In this document: one piece after another, positions 56,127-64,000 of the stretch
How the letters are laid out: each line of letters opens with the position of its first letter
How positions within the stretch are numbered: the stretch's first letter is position 1
Assembly: GCF_011764565.1 (NCBI RefSeq)
Contig: NZ_AP022871.1
Span: 7,068,320-7,132,319, forward strand
Origin: Phytohabitans suffuscus
GTDB taxonomy: Bacteria; Actinomycetota; Actinomycetes; Mycobacteriales; Micromonosporaceae
Direction: 5' to 3'
Length of the DNA: 64,000 bases
Position numbers and translations under genes: made by a program
The notes under the pieces: generated by a model
Told to the model about the DNA's origin: nothing
Database searches by the model: none
Seen by the model: only the letters and a program-made list of their open reading frames with translations

Positions 56127-58579
56127 TCATTCCAGCCCTGCGCGGACCAGGGATTGTGGCTGCCGTCCGGCGAGCAGCCAGCCGAGTGCTGCGGCCACAA
56201 GCGGTACGCCGGCAGCGATCACGAGCAGTTCGACGGCCGGCACGCGCGTCAGGTCGTGGAGTTGGTTGCGGGACGAGCCCGCCACTATGACGGTGTACGC
56301 GGCGCCGATGCCCAGGATCGCGCCGAGCAGGGCGAGCCCGCCGGCCGTGGTCGAGGTGAGCGTGCGTCGGATGCGTCCCGTCGCGCCGGTCGCGGTCAGG
56401 GTGCGCAGGTCGGCGGCTGTCTCGGCCCGGATCAGCCCGACGGTCATGGCGAGGATCGCGAGCGCGAGTGCGGCTCCGGCCGCTGTCGCGGTCGTGCGTA
56501 GCGCCAGGAGTCCGCTGCGCCTGTTGCGGTCCTCGATGACCAGGTTGGTGTCGAGGGCGAGCTTGCGCGCCGCGGTGAGCTGCGCCTCGGTCAACGGCTG
56601 GGGGCCTCGACCAGCCAGCCGGTCCGCACGGGTTCCCAGTTGTGGCGTTGCAGTGCCGCCGCGGTGAGGAACGTCCTGGGAAGCGACTCGAACCGCGGGT
56701 GCGGTAGCCGGTCGGTGGTCTCCGGCGGGAGGGGGCGCGCTGTCCCGCCGGGCTCGGAAAGCAGCGACAGGTCCGGGTGGGGCTGCGCGGTCAGCACCTG
56801 CGTCGTCTGGCCGACGCTGGCGGGATCGACGCCGTAGTAACGCAACAGCTCCGGCGTGGCGACCAACGTCACCGTTTCCGAACCGGTGGACGAGCTTGCG
56901 CCGACGCTGACTGGCAGCCGTCCGATCCGTCCCCCGTTGACGTCCGGGTGCGGTGCCTGTACCGGATCTATCGCGATATCGAGCGGGACGACGGTCGGGT
57001 TGGCGAGTGTGGCCGTGTACCGCCGGACCTGGGCCTCGATCGCGGTGAGCTGGGCCGGTGTGCGGTCGGGAACGCGTAGGCCGGGGGCATCGGTCCAGAT
57101 GAGGATCTGGCGGTCGGACAGGTTGCCCTCGGCGGTGGTCTGTTCGAGGACTCTCGCCGCGACGACGGTCGCGGTCGGGATCGCGAGCGCCACGCTGATC
57201 GCGGCCAGCGCGGCGCTCGACCGTGCCTGGTGGCGGGCGAGGTCACGCAGGGCGAGCCGGGAAGCGACCGGAAGCCGGGCGCCGACGGCGGCAAGTACCC
57301 GGATCGCCAGCGGGCCGACGAACAGCAGGGCGAACCCGATCGCCAGCGTGCCAGCGACGATCAGCGTCACCGCGGCGATCTCCAGCTCGTTGTGGGATGC
57401 CTCCCTGTTTCGTTGCGCGAACCGCAGCGACACGACGCCCAGCAGGAAGAGCACGCCCGCGGCCACCGCCGACCGCCGCACGCGCTTGGGCCGCGGCGGG
57501 CGCGAGGACAGGGCAAGCGTGATCGGTACCCGGGCGGCGACGCGCGCCGGCCGCCACGCCGCCGCGGTCGCTGTGAGGATGGCCAGCAGTATGGCGACGG
57601 CGATCTGCCACCACGGCAGGTCCAGCCGGTCGATGCGATGTCCGGCCGCCGTCTCGAAGCGTGGCGTCACGGCGAACCACACCAGGACACCCGCGACCGC
57701 GCCGACCGCCGACGCCGCGACACCGACCGCCGCGCCATCGGCGAGTAGCACGAGACGAAGGTGTCGTGTGGTCGCCCCGACCGCGGCGAGCAGGCCGAGC
57801 TGGCGCAGGCGGCGGTGCGCGACGACGGCGAAACCGGCCGCCGCGATGAGGCAGACCAGCAGCATGCTCACCGCGAAGACACTGAACACGCCGGCGGCCG
57901 CTTCGACCCACTGGTCCGAAGGACGTAGCTCGTACACCGGCTGGCCGTTGCGCGCGCGGTACTCCGCGAACCGTGCCGGATCGGCGGCTGTGAGGACGGT
58001 GACCGACTCCGGCGGCTCGGAACGTGCCGGCGCGGCGAGGACGAACTCCGCGCCAAGGTCGCCAGGGTTCTCGACCAGGCCGACCACGGTCCAGGAGCGG
58101 CCGTCGAGCGTCAGCGCCCCACCGACGCGTACCCGTAGGTCCGCCGCCACCTCGTCGGTGAGCGCTGCCTCGCCGGGCGTGGTCGGGTAGCGACCGGTCA
58201 GCAGCCGCAGCATCGGCCCGCCGTACGGACCGTGTGGATCCTGCGTGCGCAGCTCGACGTTGTCCACCGAAGCCGGGACCGGCAGGTACGAGCGCCCGAC
58301 CACGTCGATCGTGCCGAACCACTCGCGGGCCTGCGCGATCCGGGCGTCCAGCGGCTGCCCTTCGCCGGCATACAAGGTGAAGGACTGGCTGGCGGCGCCG
58401 AACCTGGCGGTGCCCGGCGGCGTCGAGTGGTAGCCGGCCGACACGCCCACGACGGCCGCCGTGACGGCGACGGCCAGCAGCGTCAGCACCATGACCTGCT
58501 GGCGCCACTCGCGGCGGAAAAGCCGCCACGCCCAGCGGACCACCGCGCGCCGGGCCGGCAGGCCGCCGTTACGGCTCAT
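56127..58579 (-). CDS. FtsX-type ABC transporter permease (one-base frameshift)
   Basis: About 817 residues if one base missing from a G/C run near 56600-56604 is restored. Layout of an 8-10-helix MacB/FtsX permease: helix 1 (VMVLTLLAVAVTAAVVGVSA), a large extracellular domain (residues about 45-215), a first FtsX helix bundle (VFSVFAVSMLLVCLIAAAGF, LILADG region), a middle pair, a second extracellular domain and, past the shift, the last helices (AAGAALALAILAMTVGLI, LLVIAAGVPLVAAALGWLLA). Its ATG overlaps the ATPase stop by ATGA. Such pairs export peptides or lipids, or transmit cell-wall stress. With PadR control it may be drug- or peptide-inducible. Confidence 0.85.
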
Positions 58580-59307
58580 TTGTTCCCGCCCGGTGCCAGC
58601 AGGGACTCCGGACCAGGGCTCGGCACCGTCTGGTCGACCACCCGGCCGTCACGCAGGAACACCACACGGTCGGCCCAGGAAGCCATCTGGGCGTCGTGGG
58701 TCACCACCACGCCGGCCACGCCATCGTGGCAGGCGTGGCGGAGCATGCGCATCACCGTCTCGCCGCTCAACGAGTCGAGCGCGCCGGTGGGCTCGTCAGC
58801 CAGCAGCAACCGCCGTTCACCGACGACGGCCCGCGCGATCGCCACCCGTTGGCTCTCGCCACCGGACAGCTCGTCCGGGTAGCGGGCTGCCCGCTCGGTC
58901 AGATCGAGCTTCGCGAGCACCTCCATCGCGGCCGCGCGGGCAACCTTCACCCGTACGCCGTCCAGCTCCAGCGGAAGCGCCACGTTCTCGACGGCGGTCA
59001 GTCCGGCGAGGAGGTTGAAATCCTGGAAGACATACCCCATCGACCGCCGCCGCAGCCGCGCGCGGTCGTTGCGGGACAGGCGCGCCAGCTCGTGACCGGC
59101 GATGAGGACGTCGCCGCTGGTCGGCTCCTCCAGCGTGCCCGCGATCGTGAGCAGCGTGCTCTTGCCCGAGCCGCTCGGGCCCATCACCGCCACCAGCTCG
59201 CCGCCCCGAACGGACAGGTCGACCTCGCGCAACGCGTGCACCTCGGTCGGACCCGATCCGTAGACCTTGGACACCTGACGCAGCTCGACCGCCACACTCA
59301 CCGCCAT
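58576..59307 (-). CDS. ABC transporter ATPase (MacB/LolD type)
   Basis: A 243-residue ATPase with Walker A (GPSGSGKST), Q-loop (VFQDFNLL), signature (LSGGESQRVAIARA), Walker B (LLLADEPTGALDS) and H-loop (VVVTHDAQMA). YGSGPTEVHALREVDL and the DEPTGALD form place it with partners of FtsX-type permeases. It overlaps the PadR gene upstream by 10 bases and the permease downstream by 4, making a three-gene operon. Intact. Confidence 0.93.
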   Translation of the reverse strand: MAVSVAVELRQVSKVYGSGPTEVHALREVDLSVRGGELVAVMGPSGSGKSTLLTIAGTLEEPTSGDVLIAGHELARLSRNDRARLRRRSMGYVFQDFNLLAGLTAVENVALPLELDGVRVKVARAAAMEVLAKLDLTERAARYPDELSGGESQRVAIARAVVGERRLLLADEPTGALDSLSGETVMRMLRHACHDGVAGVVVTHDAQMASWADRVVFLRDGRVVDQTVPSPGPESLLAPGGNK

Positions 59308-59882
59308 ACCCCCGCGATCTTGCGGCCGACGCGCGGCGCGGACGTCGGGTCCTGGCCCGCCGTGCGAGCCGGTAGGCGCTTGAGCCGGGCGTCCGCGGTG
59401 TCGAGCCAGCGGACGATCGCCTCTATCCGGAACAGCTCCGAATCCACGACCAGCGACAGCTCCACCTCACCCTCGGTGATCTCACTCTTCAAGCGGGTGT
59501 ACTCCTGCATCGCCTGCACGAGGTGCCGTCGGTGCATCTGAAGCAGCTCCGGCAGGTCCACACCTGGCACCCGCATCGCCACGAGCACCTTGATGACGAG
59601 CTCGTCGCGTGGTGGTGGAACCACGTCCGGTGGCGTGCGCAACCACTCGTTCAGCTCACCGGAGCCGGTCGGCGTGATCGTGAACACATTGTGGGAGCCC
59701 GCGCCGCCAGAGCCCTCCGACTCGACGAGGCCGTCGCGCTCCAGGCGCTGGAGCGTGGTGTAAACCTGCCCGACGTTGAGCGGCCACACCTCTCCAGTCC
59801 TGGACTCGAACTCCTGCCTCAGCTGAAGGCCGTACTTTGGTCCCTCGCTGAGCAGGGCCAATAGGGCGTGCCGGATACTCAT
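59298..59882 (-). CDS. PadR-family transcriptional regulator
   Basis: A 194-residue regulator. The N-terminal winged helix is canonical: IRHALLALLSEGPKYGLQLR, then VWPLNVGQVYTTLQRLERDG and LVESEG. A C-terminal helical dimerisation part follows (LLQMHRRHLVQAMQEYTRLK). It is the first gene of the operon with the ABC exporter, and an ATACT/AGTAT palindrome lies immediately before its ATG. Self-repression relieved by a drug-like ligand, as in LmrR-type PadR proteins, is the likely mode. Confidence 0.93.
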   Translation of the reverse strand: MSIRHALLALLSEGPKYGLQLRQEFESRTGEVWPLNVGQVYTTLQRLERDGLVESEGSGGAGSHNVFTITPTGSGELNEWLRTPPDVVPPPRDELVIKVLVAMRVPGVDLPELLQMHRRHLVQAMQEYTRLKSEITEGEVELSLVVDSELFRIEAIVRWLDTADARLKRLPARTAGQDPTSAPRVGRKIAGVWR

Positions 59883-59886
59883 ACCG

Positions 59887-59905
59887 AGTATAATACTCAG
59901 TATAC
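59887..59905 (-). promoter_or_regulatory. Probable PadR operator
   Basis: Two overlapping perfect palindromes, AGTATAATACT (59887-59897) and ATACTCAGTAT (59893-59903), begin five bases upstream of the PadR start codon. Spacing is so short that the transcript may be nearly leaderless. The AT-rich ATACT...AGTAT form fits known PadR sites. Confidence 0.75.
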
Positions 59906-60144
59906 CGACCTCGCCGTCAAGGCTTCAGGCGAGTACACCGAACGGAGGCGGCATCAACATGGATCACCGCACGACCCAGTGATCGATGGGCCGAACAGAT
60001 CGGCCAGGCCCGCGGATCCTGCCCGGCGAACCTGACAACAGCGACGCTGGAGAAGAGCGCTGTCGAGGTGCGGAGCGGGGGGGTAGATCGGTTGGGCCCG
60101 CAGTGGTGTTGGACGTTCGGTCGGGGATCGCTGAACAGCGGCGG
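59906..60144. other. Intergenic, about 240 bases
   Basis: No gene seen. A GGAGG motif near 59944 precedes only a short frame (MDHRTTQ-stop). Confidence 0.4.
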
Positions 60145-60555
60145 TCAGTAGCCCTCTACGACGTGGAATGTGCCGACCCGCCAGGAGTGTCGTCCTGGCC
60201 CGCCGCCCGGCCAGTCGCTCGACAGCCGCCTTCGACCCGCGCCGAGCGAGCCGAGGAACTCAAGGTAGTGCTTGTCGACTTGTCCACCCTTGACCCGCAC
60301 CTGGGCCGCCTCGTCTGCGGTCACCGGTACGACGTCGTAGTACTGCGGGTCGCCGCCATCGCCGCTCATCGCGACGAACTCGGTGAAGATCATGACAAAT
60401 CTCTGGCCGCAGGCTGTGCAGTGGTGCAGCGACACCTGGAAGTGTGAGTCACGGACGATCGCGTGATCGTGCGCGAATCCACCGCCGCGGAAGTGCGCCA
60501 GGGCCGCCGCCGCGTCTTCGCCGTAGCATCGGGTACATCCGAACTCCGCTGTCAC
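60145..60555 (-). CDS. Small zinc-ribbon-like unknown protein
   Basis: A 136-residue protein from GTG 60555. Two CxxC pairs (FGCTRCYG near the start; HHCTACGQRF around residue 45) suggest a bound zinc. Between them is a His-rich stretch (FRGGGFAHDHAIVRDSHFQV). Then FVMIFTEFVAMSGDGGDPQY and VTADEAAQVRVKGGQ, and a conserved-looking tail (GTFHVVEGY). The layout resembles small CxxC orphans of actinobacteria; no function is known to me. The sequence upstream of the start is the 249-bp repeat, so its native promoter may have been replaced. Confidence 0.6.
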   Translation of the reverse strand: MTAEFGCTRCYGEDAAAALAHFRGGGFAHDHAIVRDSHFQVSLHHCTACGQRFVMIFTEFVAMSGDGGDPQYYDVVPVTADEAAQVRVKGGQVDKHYLEFLGSLGAGRRRLSSDWPGGGPGRHSWRVGTFHVVEGY

Positions 60556-60563
60556 ACCACCTA

Positions 60564-60812
60564 TCGTGCCGGCACCTGGCACCTGGCGGTACGCCGGCTC
60601 GTCGCGGCTGAGAAGTCGGCGTGCGCTGGTCGCCCATCTGCGGGTAGCTGTCAGCTAGCCGGCTGCGGGTGGCTCTGGCCAGTTCACGGCTCGGCTGTGC
60701 GGGTGATGCGTTCGGGTGGCAGCCCGGTGTATTCGCAGAAGCGTGCGATGATCTCTGCGGGATCGGTGGTGTCGTGTTGTAGGAGTGTGAAGGTGGTTTT
60801 CGGCCGGCCTGC
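60564..60812. repeat. 249-bp direct repeat, copy B
   Basis: Matches 11027-11275 with about five mismatches. It carries an orphan 3' piece of the gene whose full copy is at 11147-11764, so this is the derived copy. Confidence 0.9.
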
Positions 60813-61027
60813 AGGTCAGCGGCGCTGCCGGCTGCGGCGGGAGTGCTCCGAAAGACCCATCCTTTGGGGGTCTCCTCCCCGGCACCCGGTCGACGGGGCG
60901 GAGACCGTCGTCACTGCCTACGCCGATCGCTGCCCGGGATGGCAGCGCGTCGACTCGTGGCGCATGGAGGGCAGCCGCCACGTACGCTATCTGACCGGCG
61001 CATTCATCCGGCCGTGATCGACTTCTT
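60813..61027 (+). pseudogene. Unidentified 3' gene remnant
   Basis: The plus strand reads GAETVVTAYADRCPGWQRVD, SWRMEGSRHVRYLTGAFIRP-stop and, in the next frame, AVIDFFYASAA-stop. It looks like the C-terminal 50 residues of a protein with one frameshift near 61014. I cannot name it. Confidence 0.4.
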
Positions 61028-61582
61028 CTACGCCTCGGCCGCCTGATCCGGTCGGCTCCGGCCGATCACGTCGTGGTGAAGAATCGCGTAGATCTCCACG
61101 TCTTGATACCTACCGGCGTTGTACCACGCCCCACGTGCCGTTCCCTCGGGCCGGAACCCGCACTTCTCGGCGATCCGGCGGGACGCGGTGTTGCCCGGGT
61201 GGATGACGAGCCGGATCCGGTTCATCGGCTTGGTCTCGAACAGATAGCGGACCATGAGGGTGACCGCCTCGGTCATCGCTCCCTGCCGGCGGTGCTCGGT
61301 CCCGTACAGAATGTAGGACAGTTCGTACTCGGCGAGGTAGTTCACGGTCTTGAAGAACTCGATGTGACCGATGATCTGGGCGTCCGGGTTGACGATGACG
61401 AGCATGCCCTCGTCCTTGGTCCAGAACCCGGACTCATGGAACTCCTTGACGAACCGGGTTTGCGCCACGATCCCGCGGGGAAAGTACTCACCTCGGTTGT
61501 CGATGTCGACGTGATGGGCGTAGAGCTCGGCCAGGTCGTCCTCGCGGACAGGGCGCAGCGTTACCACGGTGCCTCGTAGCAT
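61028..61582 (-). CDS. GNAT-family N-acetyltransferase (RimJ/RimL-like)
   Basis: A 184-residue acetyltransferase. It begins MLRGTVVTLRPVREDDLAEL, has IIGHIEFFKTVNYLAEYELS, the acetyl-CoA-binding motif A (EHRRQGAMTEAVTLMVRYLF) and motif B (IHPGNTASRRIAEKCGFRPE, GTARGAWYNAG). This is the RimJ/RimL-type layout; substrates range from ribosomal proteins to antibiotics. Intact, single gene. ATG 61582 is the obvious start. Confidence 0.88.
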   Translation of the reverse strand: MLRGTVVTLRPVREDDLAELYAHHVDIDNRGEYFPRGIVAQTRFVKEFHESGFWTKDEGMLVIVNPDAQIIGHIEFFKTVNYLAEYELSYILYGTEHRRQGAMTEAVTLMVRYLFETKPMNRIRLVIHPGNTASRRIAEKCGFRPEGTARGAWYNAGRYQDVEIYAILHHDVIGRSRPDQAAEA

Positions 61583-62392
61583 GGCAGCAACCTACCGGAA
61601 CCGCGCCACTCGTCCACATCCGCGACCTTGGAAATGACGACCCCCTATAGGGGTACCAGTCACCGACCTTGCGAATGTTGGCATAGGCGAGGAGCAACGG
61701 AATGATGCCGACGACCCCGAATAGTCGGTCGACTCGTGCACGTTGACCGGGCCGGGCTGGCCTGCAGATGCCGCGGTCGGATCAGTCGTTCGTGATACAA
61801 CGTCACCGCCCGCCTGCACTCCCACCGGCTCGCCACCAGCCCCCGACCTTGCCGAACAGGCCCGCTTGTACGCGATGCTCGGCAGCAAGTACGCCAACGC
61901 GGGGCTCCGCATCCAGACGCTGAACGCGACCGGCGAGGCGACGGAGATCAGGCGGCGGTTGGCCGCAGCGAACCCCGCCGCGTTCGAACCCGGCGCCTGG
62001 GTGTCCAGAATCTGTGTGTCCTTGCCAACGCAGTTTGTCCGTGCCAGCGAAGAACGTGCGACGTGGGGTTCTTGGCATCACCCTTCCAGGTATCCACCGG
62101 GAAGGTAGCTGGCGAACCAGCCGGCGACATCCCCACTTGGCCGCGATCCGGGCGCGGTTCTGAAGCGGTATTCGACCAGCTTGCTCATCGCGTTGGTCGC
62201 CGCTGCGGGATCGGTTGTAAGTGAGGGGTTGTGCTGCAACCGCCGGGCGAGCACGCCGGTGGTCATGGGGCCGGCGGCGTCGGCTTTGTCCGGGGCTTCG
62301 CCGGTCGTGGGCGGCACCTTTTCGGCGGGCGGTACCGCGATCTGTGGCGCGTAGTCTGGTGCGTCCGGGACCACGGTGTGTTGGAGGACGTG
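61583..62392. other. About 800 bases with TPR-gene debris
   Basis: Around 61830-62000 the plus strand reads DLAEQARLYAMLGSKYANAG and IRRRLAAANPAAFEPG, the characteristic repeat unit of actinobacterial STAND/TPR proteins, with no start or end. The part from 62100 to 62380 has no clear gene. GGAGG at 62383 is the ribosome site of the SDR gene. Confidence 0.4.
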
Positions 62393-63148
62393 ATGTCGGT
62401 ACTTGACGCGTTTGGGCTCGTCGGAAAGGTGGCGGTCGTAACGGGTGGCAACCGGGGGCTCGGCCGGGCGTTCACCGCCGCGCTGGCTCAGGCCGGTGCG
62501 CGGGTCGCGGTCGTGGCCCGGGATGCGGCCAAGACCGCGGAGGTGTTGGACGAGTTGGAGACTGTTCGTGGTTTTCAGGCGGATGTTCGCCGTCGTGCTG
62601 ATGTGGACCGGGTGGTGGGGGAGATCGTGGCTGAGATGGGCGGGGTGGACATCCTGGTCAACAACGCCGGCGCTTGTGTGCACGCGCCCGCGCTCGAGGT
62701 CACGGAGGCCGACTGGGCCGAGGTCGTTGATACCAACGTCTCCGGCGTGTGGCACTGCTGCCAGGCGTTCGGGAAGCACATGGCTGGCCGCGGCGGTGGG
62801 ACGATCGTCAACATCGGTTCGATCTCCGGGTTGATCGTGAACCGTCCGCAGTGGCAGCCGGCGTACAACGCGTCCAAGGCGGCAGTACACCAGCTGACCA
62901 AGTCGCTGGCCGCGGAGTGGGCGCCGCTGGGCATCCGGGTCAACGCCCTCGCACCTGGGTATGTCAGGACGGAGATGGCGCCGGTCGACCGGCCGGAGTT
63001 TCGTCAGCGCTGGATCGATGACGTGCCGATGCGGCGCTACGCCACTCCGGAGGAGATCGCGCCCAGCCTCATCTACCTGGCCAGCGACGCGTCCGCGTTC
63101 ATGACCGGCTCGGTGCTCGTCATCGACGGCGGCTACACCACCGTCTGA
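62393..63148 (+). CDS. Short-chain dehydrogenase/reductase
   Basis: A 251-residue classical SDR. It has the cofactor motif VAVVTGGNRGLGRAF (TGxxxGxG), the NNAG motif (VDILVNNAGACV), catalytic Ser in IVNIGSISGLI, and Tyr/Lys in QPAYNASKAAVH, followed by NALAPGYVRTEM and the C-terminal MTGSVLVIDGGYTT. The Arg of GNRGLG plus the Arg after VVA (VARD) suggests NADP(H). It is close to 3-oxoacyl-ACP or gluconate-type reductases of the FabG-like family; substrate unknown. ATG 62393 has a GGAGG site. Monocistronic. Confidence 0.92.
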   Translation: MSVLDAFGLVGKVAVVTGGNRGLGRAFTAALAQAGARVAVVARDAAKTAEVLDELETVRGFQADVRRRADVDRVVGEIVAEMGGVDILVNNAGACVHAPALEVTEADWAEVVDTNVSGVWHCCQAFGKHMAGRGGGTIVNIGSISGLIVNRPQWQPAYNASKAAVHQLTKSLAAEWAPLGIRVNALAPGYVRTEMAPVDRPEFRQRWIDDVPMRRYATPEEIAPSLIYLASDASAFMTGSVLVIDGGYTTV

Positions 63149-63199
63149 CCCGCGCCGCCGGCCGGGCCGGTCAGCTGGTCGCCGAGGTCGCGGCGACGG

Positions 63200-63410
63200 T
63201 TAGGACACCGAGCGACCGTACTGGGCGCTGACCACCAGCCCGGCGGCGTGCAGAACCTGCAAGCGCCGGCTGACCGCCGTAGTGACGACGCCGAGCCAGG
63301 CGACCAGCTCGATGGAGGACCGCCGGTGCCGCGAGGTGCACGAGCAGCCCGGCCCGGATGACGCCGAGGATCGCGGCAAGAGTGTCCGACGCCGGCAACA
63401 CCCGGGCTTG
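63200..63410 (-). pseudogene. ArsR-type regulator relic
   Basis: The minus strand reads DTLAAILGVIRAGLLVHLAA then, after a frameshift, LVAWLGVVTTAVSRRLQVLH, AAGLVVSAQYGRSVS-stop. This is the winged helix of an ArsR/GntR-like repressor with the wing cut short. One or more frameshifts; probably dead. Confidence 0.55.
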
Positions 63411-63480
63411 GAATCCGGATCTGCCGATGTCGGTGCGTCGTCGGGCCGAGGTCGCTGTCGGGCGGTCAGTTCAACGAGGG

Positions 63481-63539
63481 CTCAGCGGCACAGGAAGTAC
63501 GTTATGAGCAAGCGATAACGTACTTCCTGTGCCGCTGAG
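63481..63539. repeat. Perfect 25-bp inverted repeat with 9-base spacer
   Basis: The left arm (63481-63505) begins CTCAGCGGCACAGG and ends GTACGTTAT; the right arm (63515-63539) is its exact reverse complement. No mismatch. It is longer and more perfect than a usual terminator and has no T-tract. It may be a MITE, abutted insertion-sequence ends or a recombination/regulatory site. Confidence 0.9.
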
Positions 63540-63740
63540 CCCGTCCATGCCGAAACGGTGGGCGCGCCACGACGCATACGGATCTGCCGCGATCCGCTCG
63601 CTACAAATTGCCACGCCCGGCGATCGAGGGCTCCGCGCGGTCGAAGCCGCTCGGGGCGCCGATACAAAGTCGGTCGTCGGCTCAGTGACGGAGGGGCCAT
63701 CATACTACGGACCGTGACTTTCGATGATCTTGGAGTTGGG

Positions 63741-64000
63741 GTGAAAGTCCGTCGAGTAACGATGAGCCACTTCCGGGGCATCGGCGCCGGCGTGGTCCAC
63801 CTCGATGGAACGCCCTCCTGGTCGGGTCGAGCAGCGTCGGCAAGTCGACCGTATGTGAAGGGTTGGACCTCGTCCTCGGACCCGAGCGGATGTTCCGGCG
63901 CCCGGTGATCGACGAGTACGACTTCTATGCGGCCCAGTACCTGGCCGCCGATGGAGAGGTGTCTGAGGTCCGGATCGAGGTGGTGCTCACAGAGCTGGCG
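63741..64000 (+). CDS. OLD-like ATP-dependent endonuclease, partial (right edge; frameshift)
   Basis: The N-terminus of a gene that runs off the window. From GTG 63741 (after TTGGAG): VKVRRVTMSHFRGIGAGVVH then LDG and, after a one-base loss near 63808-63812, ALLVGSSSVGKSTVCEGLDL, VLGPERMFRRPVIDEYDF and VSEVRIEVVLTEL. The 'FRGIxxxxxxL...N.LLVGxxxxGKST..E.L...L' pattern is the ABC-type ATPase start of OLD/RecF-like nucleases, a group that includes GajA of Gabija. The TOPRIM nuclease part, if present, lies to the right. Confidence 0.65.

Overview
The window is high-GC DNA with actinomycete gene content: IdeR/DtxR-type iron box, DUF2690-like secreted proteins, BTAD, PadR and WD40-STAND regulators, and actinobacterial IS families. 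A member of the Micromonosporaceae or a relative is my best guess; no rRNA, tRNA or CRISPR was seen.

1-10.6 kb is a vitamin B12 island. A leftward operon under a cobalamin riboswitch encodes a membrane-anchored double alpha/alpha-barrel protein, two small surface proteins with a shared beta-type domain, an ECF transmembrane subunit (EcfT) and an ECF ATPase that runs off the left edge. Back to back with it, a second cobalamin riboswitch controls metE, followed by cobF. A third cobalamin riboswitch precedes a free secreted single alpha/alpha-barrel protein. The barrel plus small beta-domain layout recalls animal intrinsic factor and transcobalamin, so I propose an extracellular B12-capture system feeding the ECF transporter.

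10.6-21.6 kb carries small unknown genes, an integrase relic fused to a second metE 3' end, a BtuF-like gene, a TPR gene, a TetR-ArsR chimera, an iron-box-controlled pair of ABC transporters of the IrtAB/YbtPQ type, and broken methyltransferase and LuxR genes.

21.6-31.4 kb holds a duplicated two-gene cassette: a small DUF2690-like secreted protein followed by a secreted protein of about 1,300 residues combining an N-terminal domain, a lysozyme-like domain, a golvesin-like domain and an SGNH esterase domain. A dead MFS gene separates the copies.

31.4-49.7 kb is a mobile-element graveyard. It has an IS630 copy in a seryl-tRNA-synthetase-like relic, a complete IS21 element with a 7-bp target duplication, a complete IS4 element with a 10-bp target duplication, and pieces of IS1380, IS5 and IS256. 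Between them lie relics of alkB, P450, phosphotransferases, FAD and FMN oxidoreductases and an NmrA-like gene, plus a few intact orphans.

49.7-64 kb contains a 1,313-residue XRE-STAND-WD40 protein, two secreted orphans, a PadR-regulated FtsX-type ABC exporter, a GNAT acetyltransferase, an SDR, a long perfect inverted repeat and the start of an OLD-like ATPase/nuclease gene.

Many otherwise healthy genes are split by one missing base, usually in a G or C run. This may be sequencing error, so I annotate those as single frameshifted genes and keep 'pseudogene' for clearly decayed ones.
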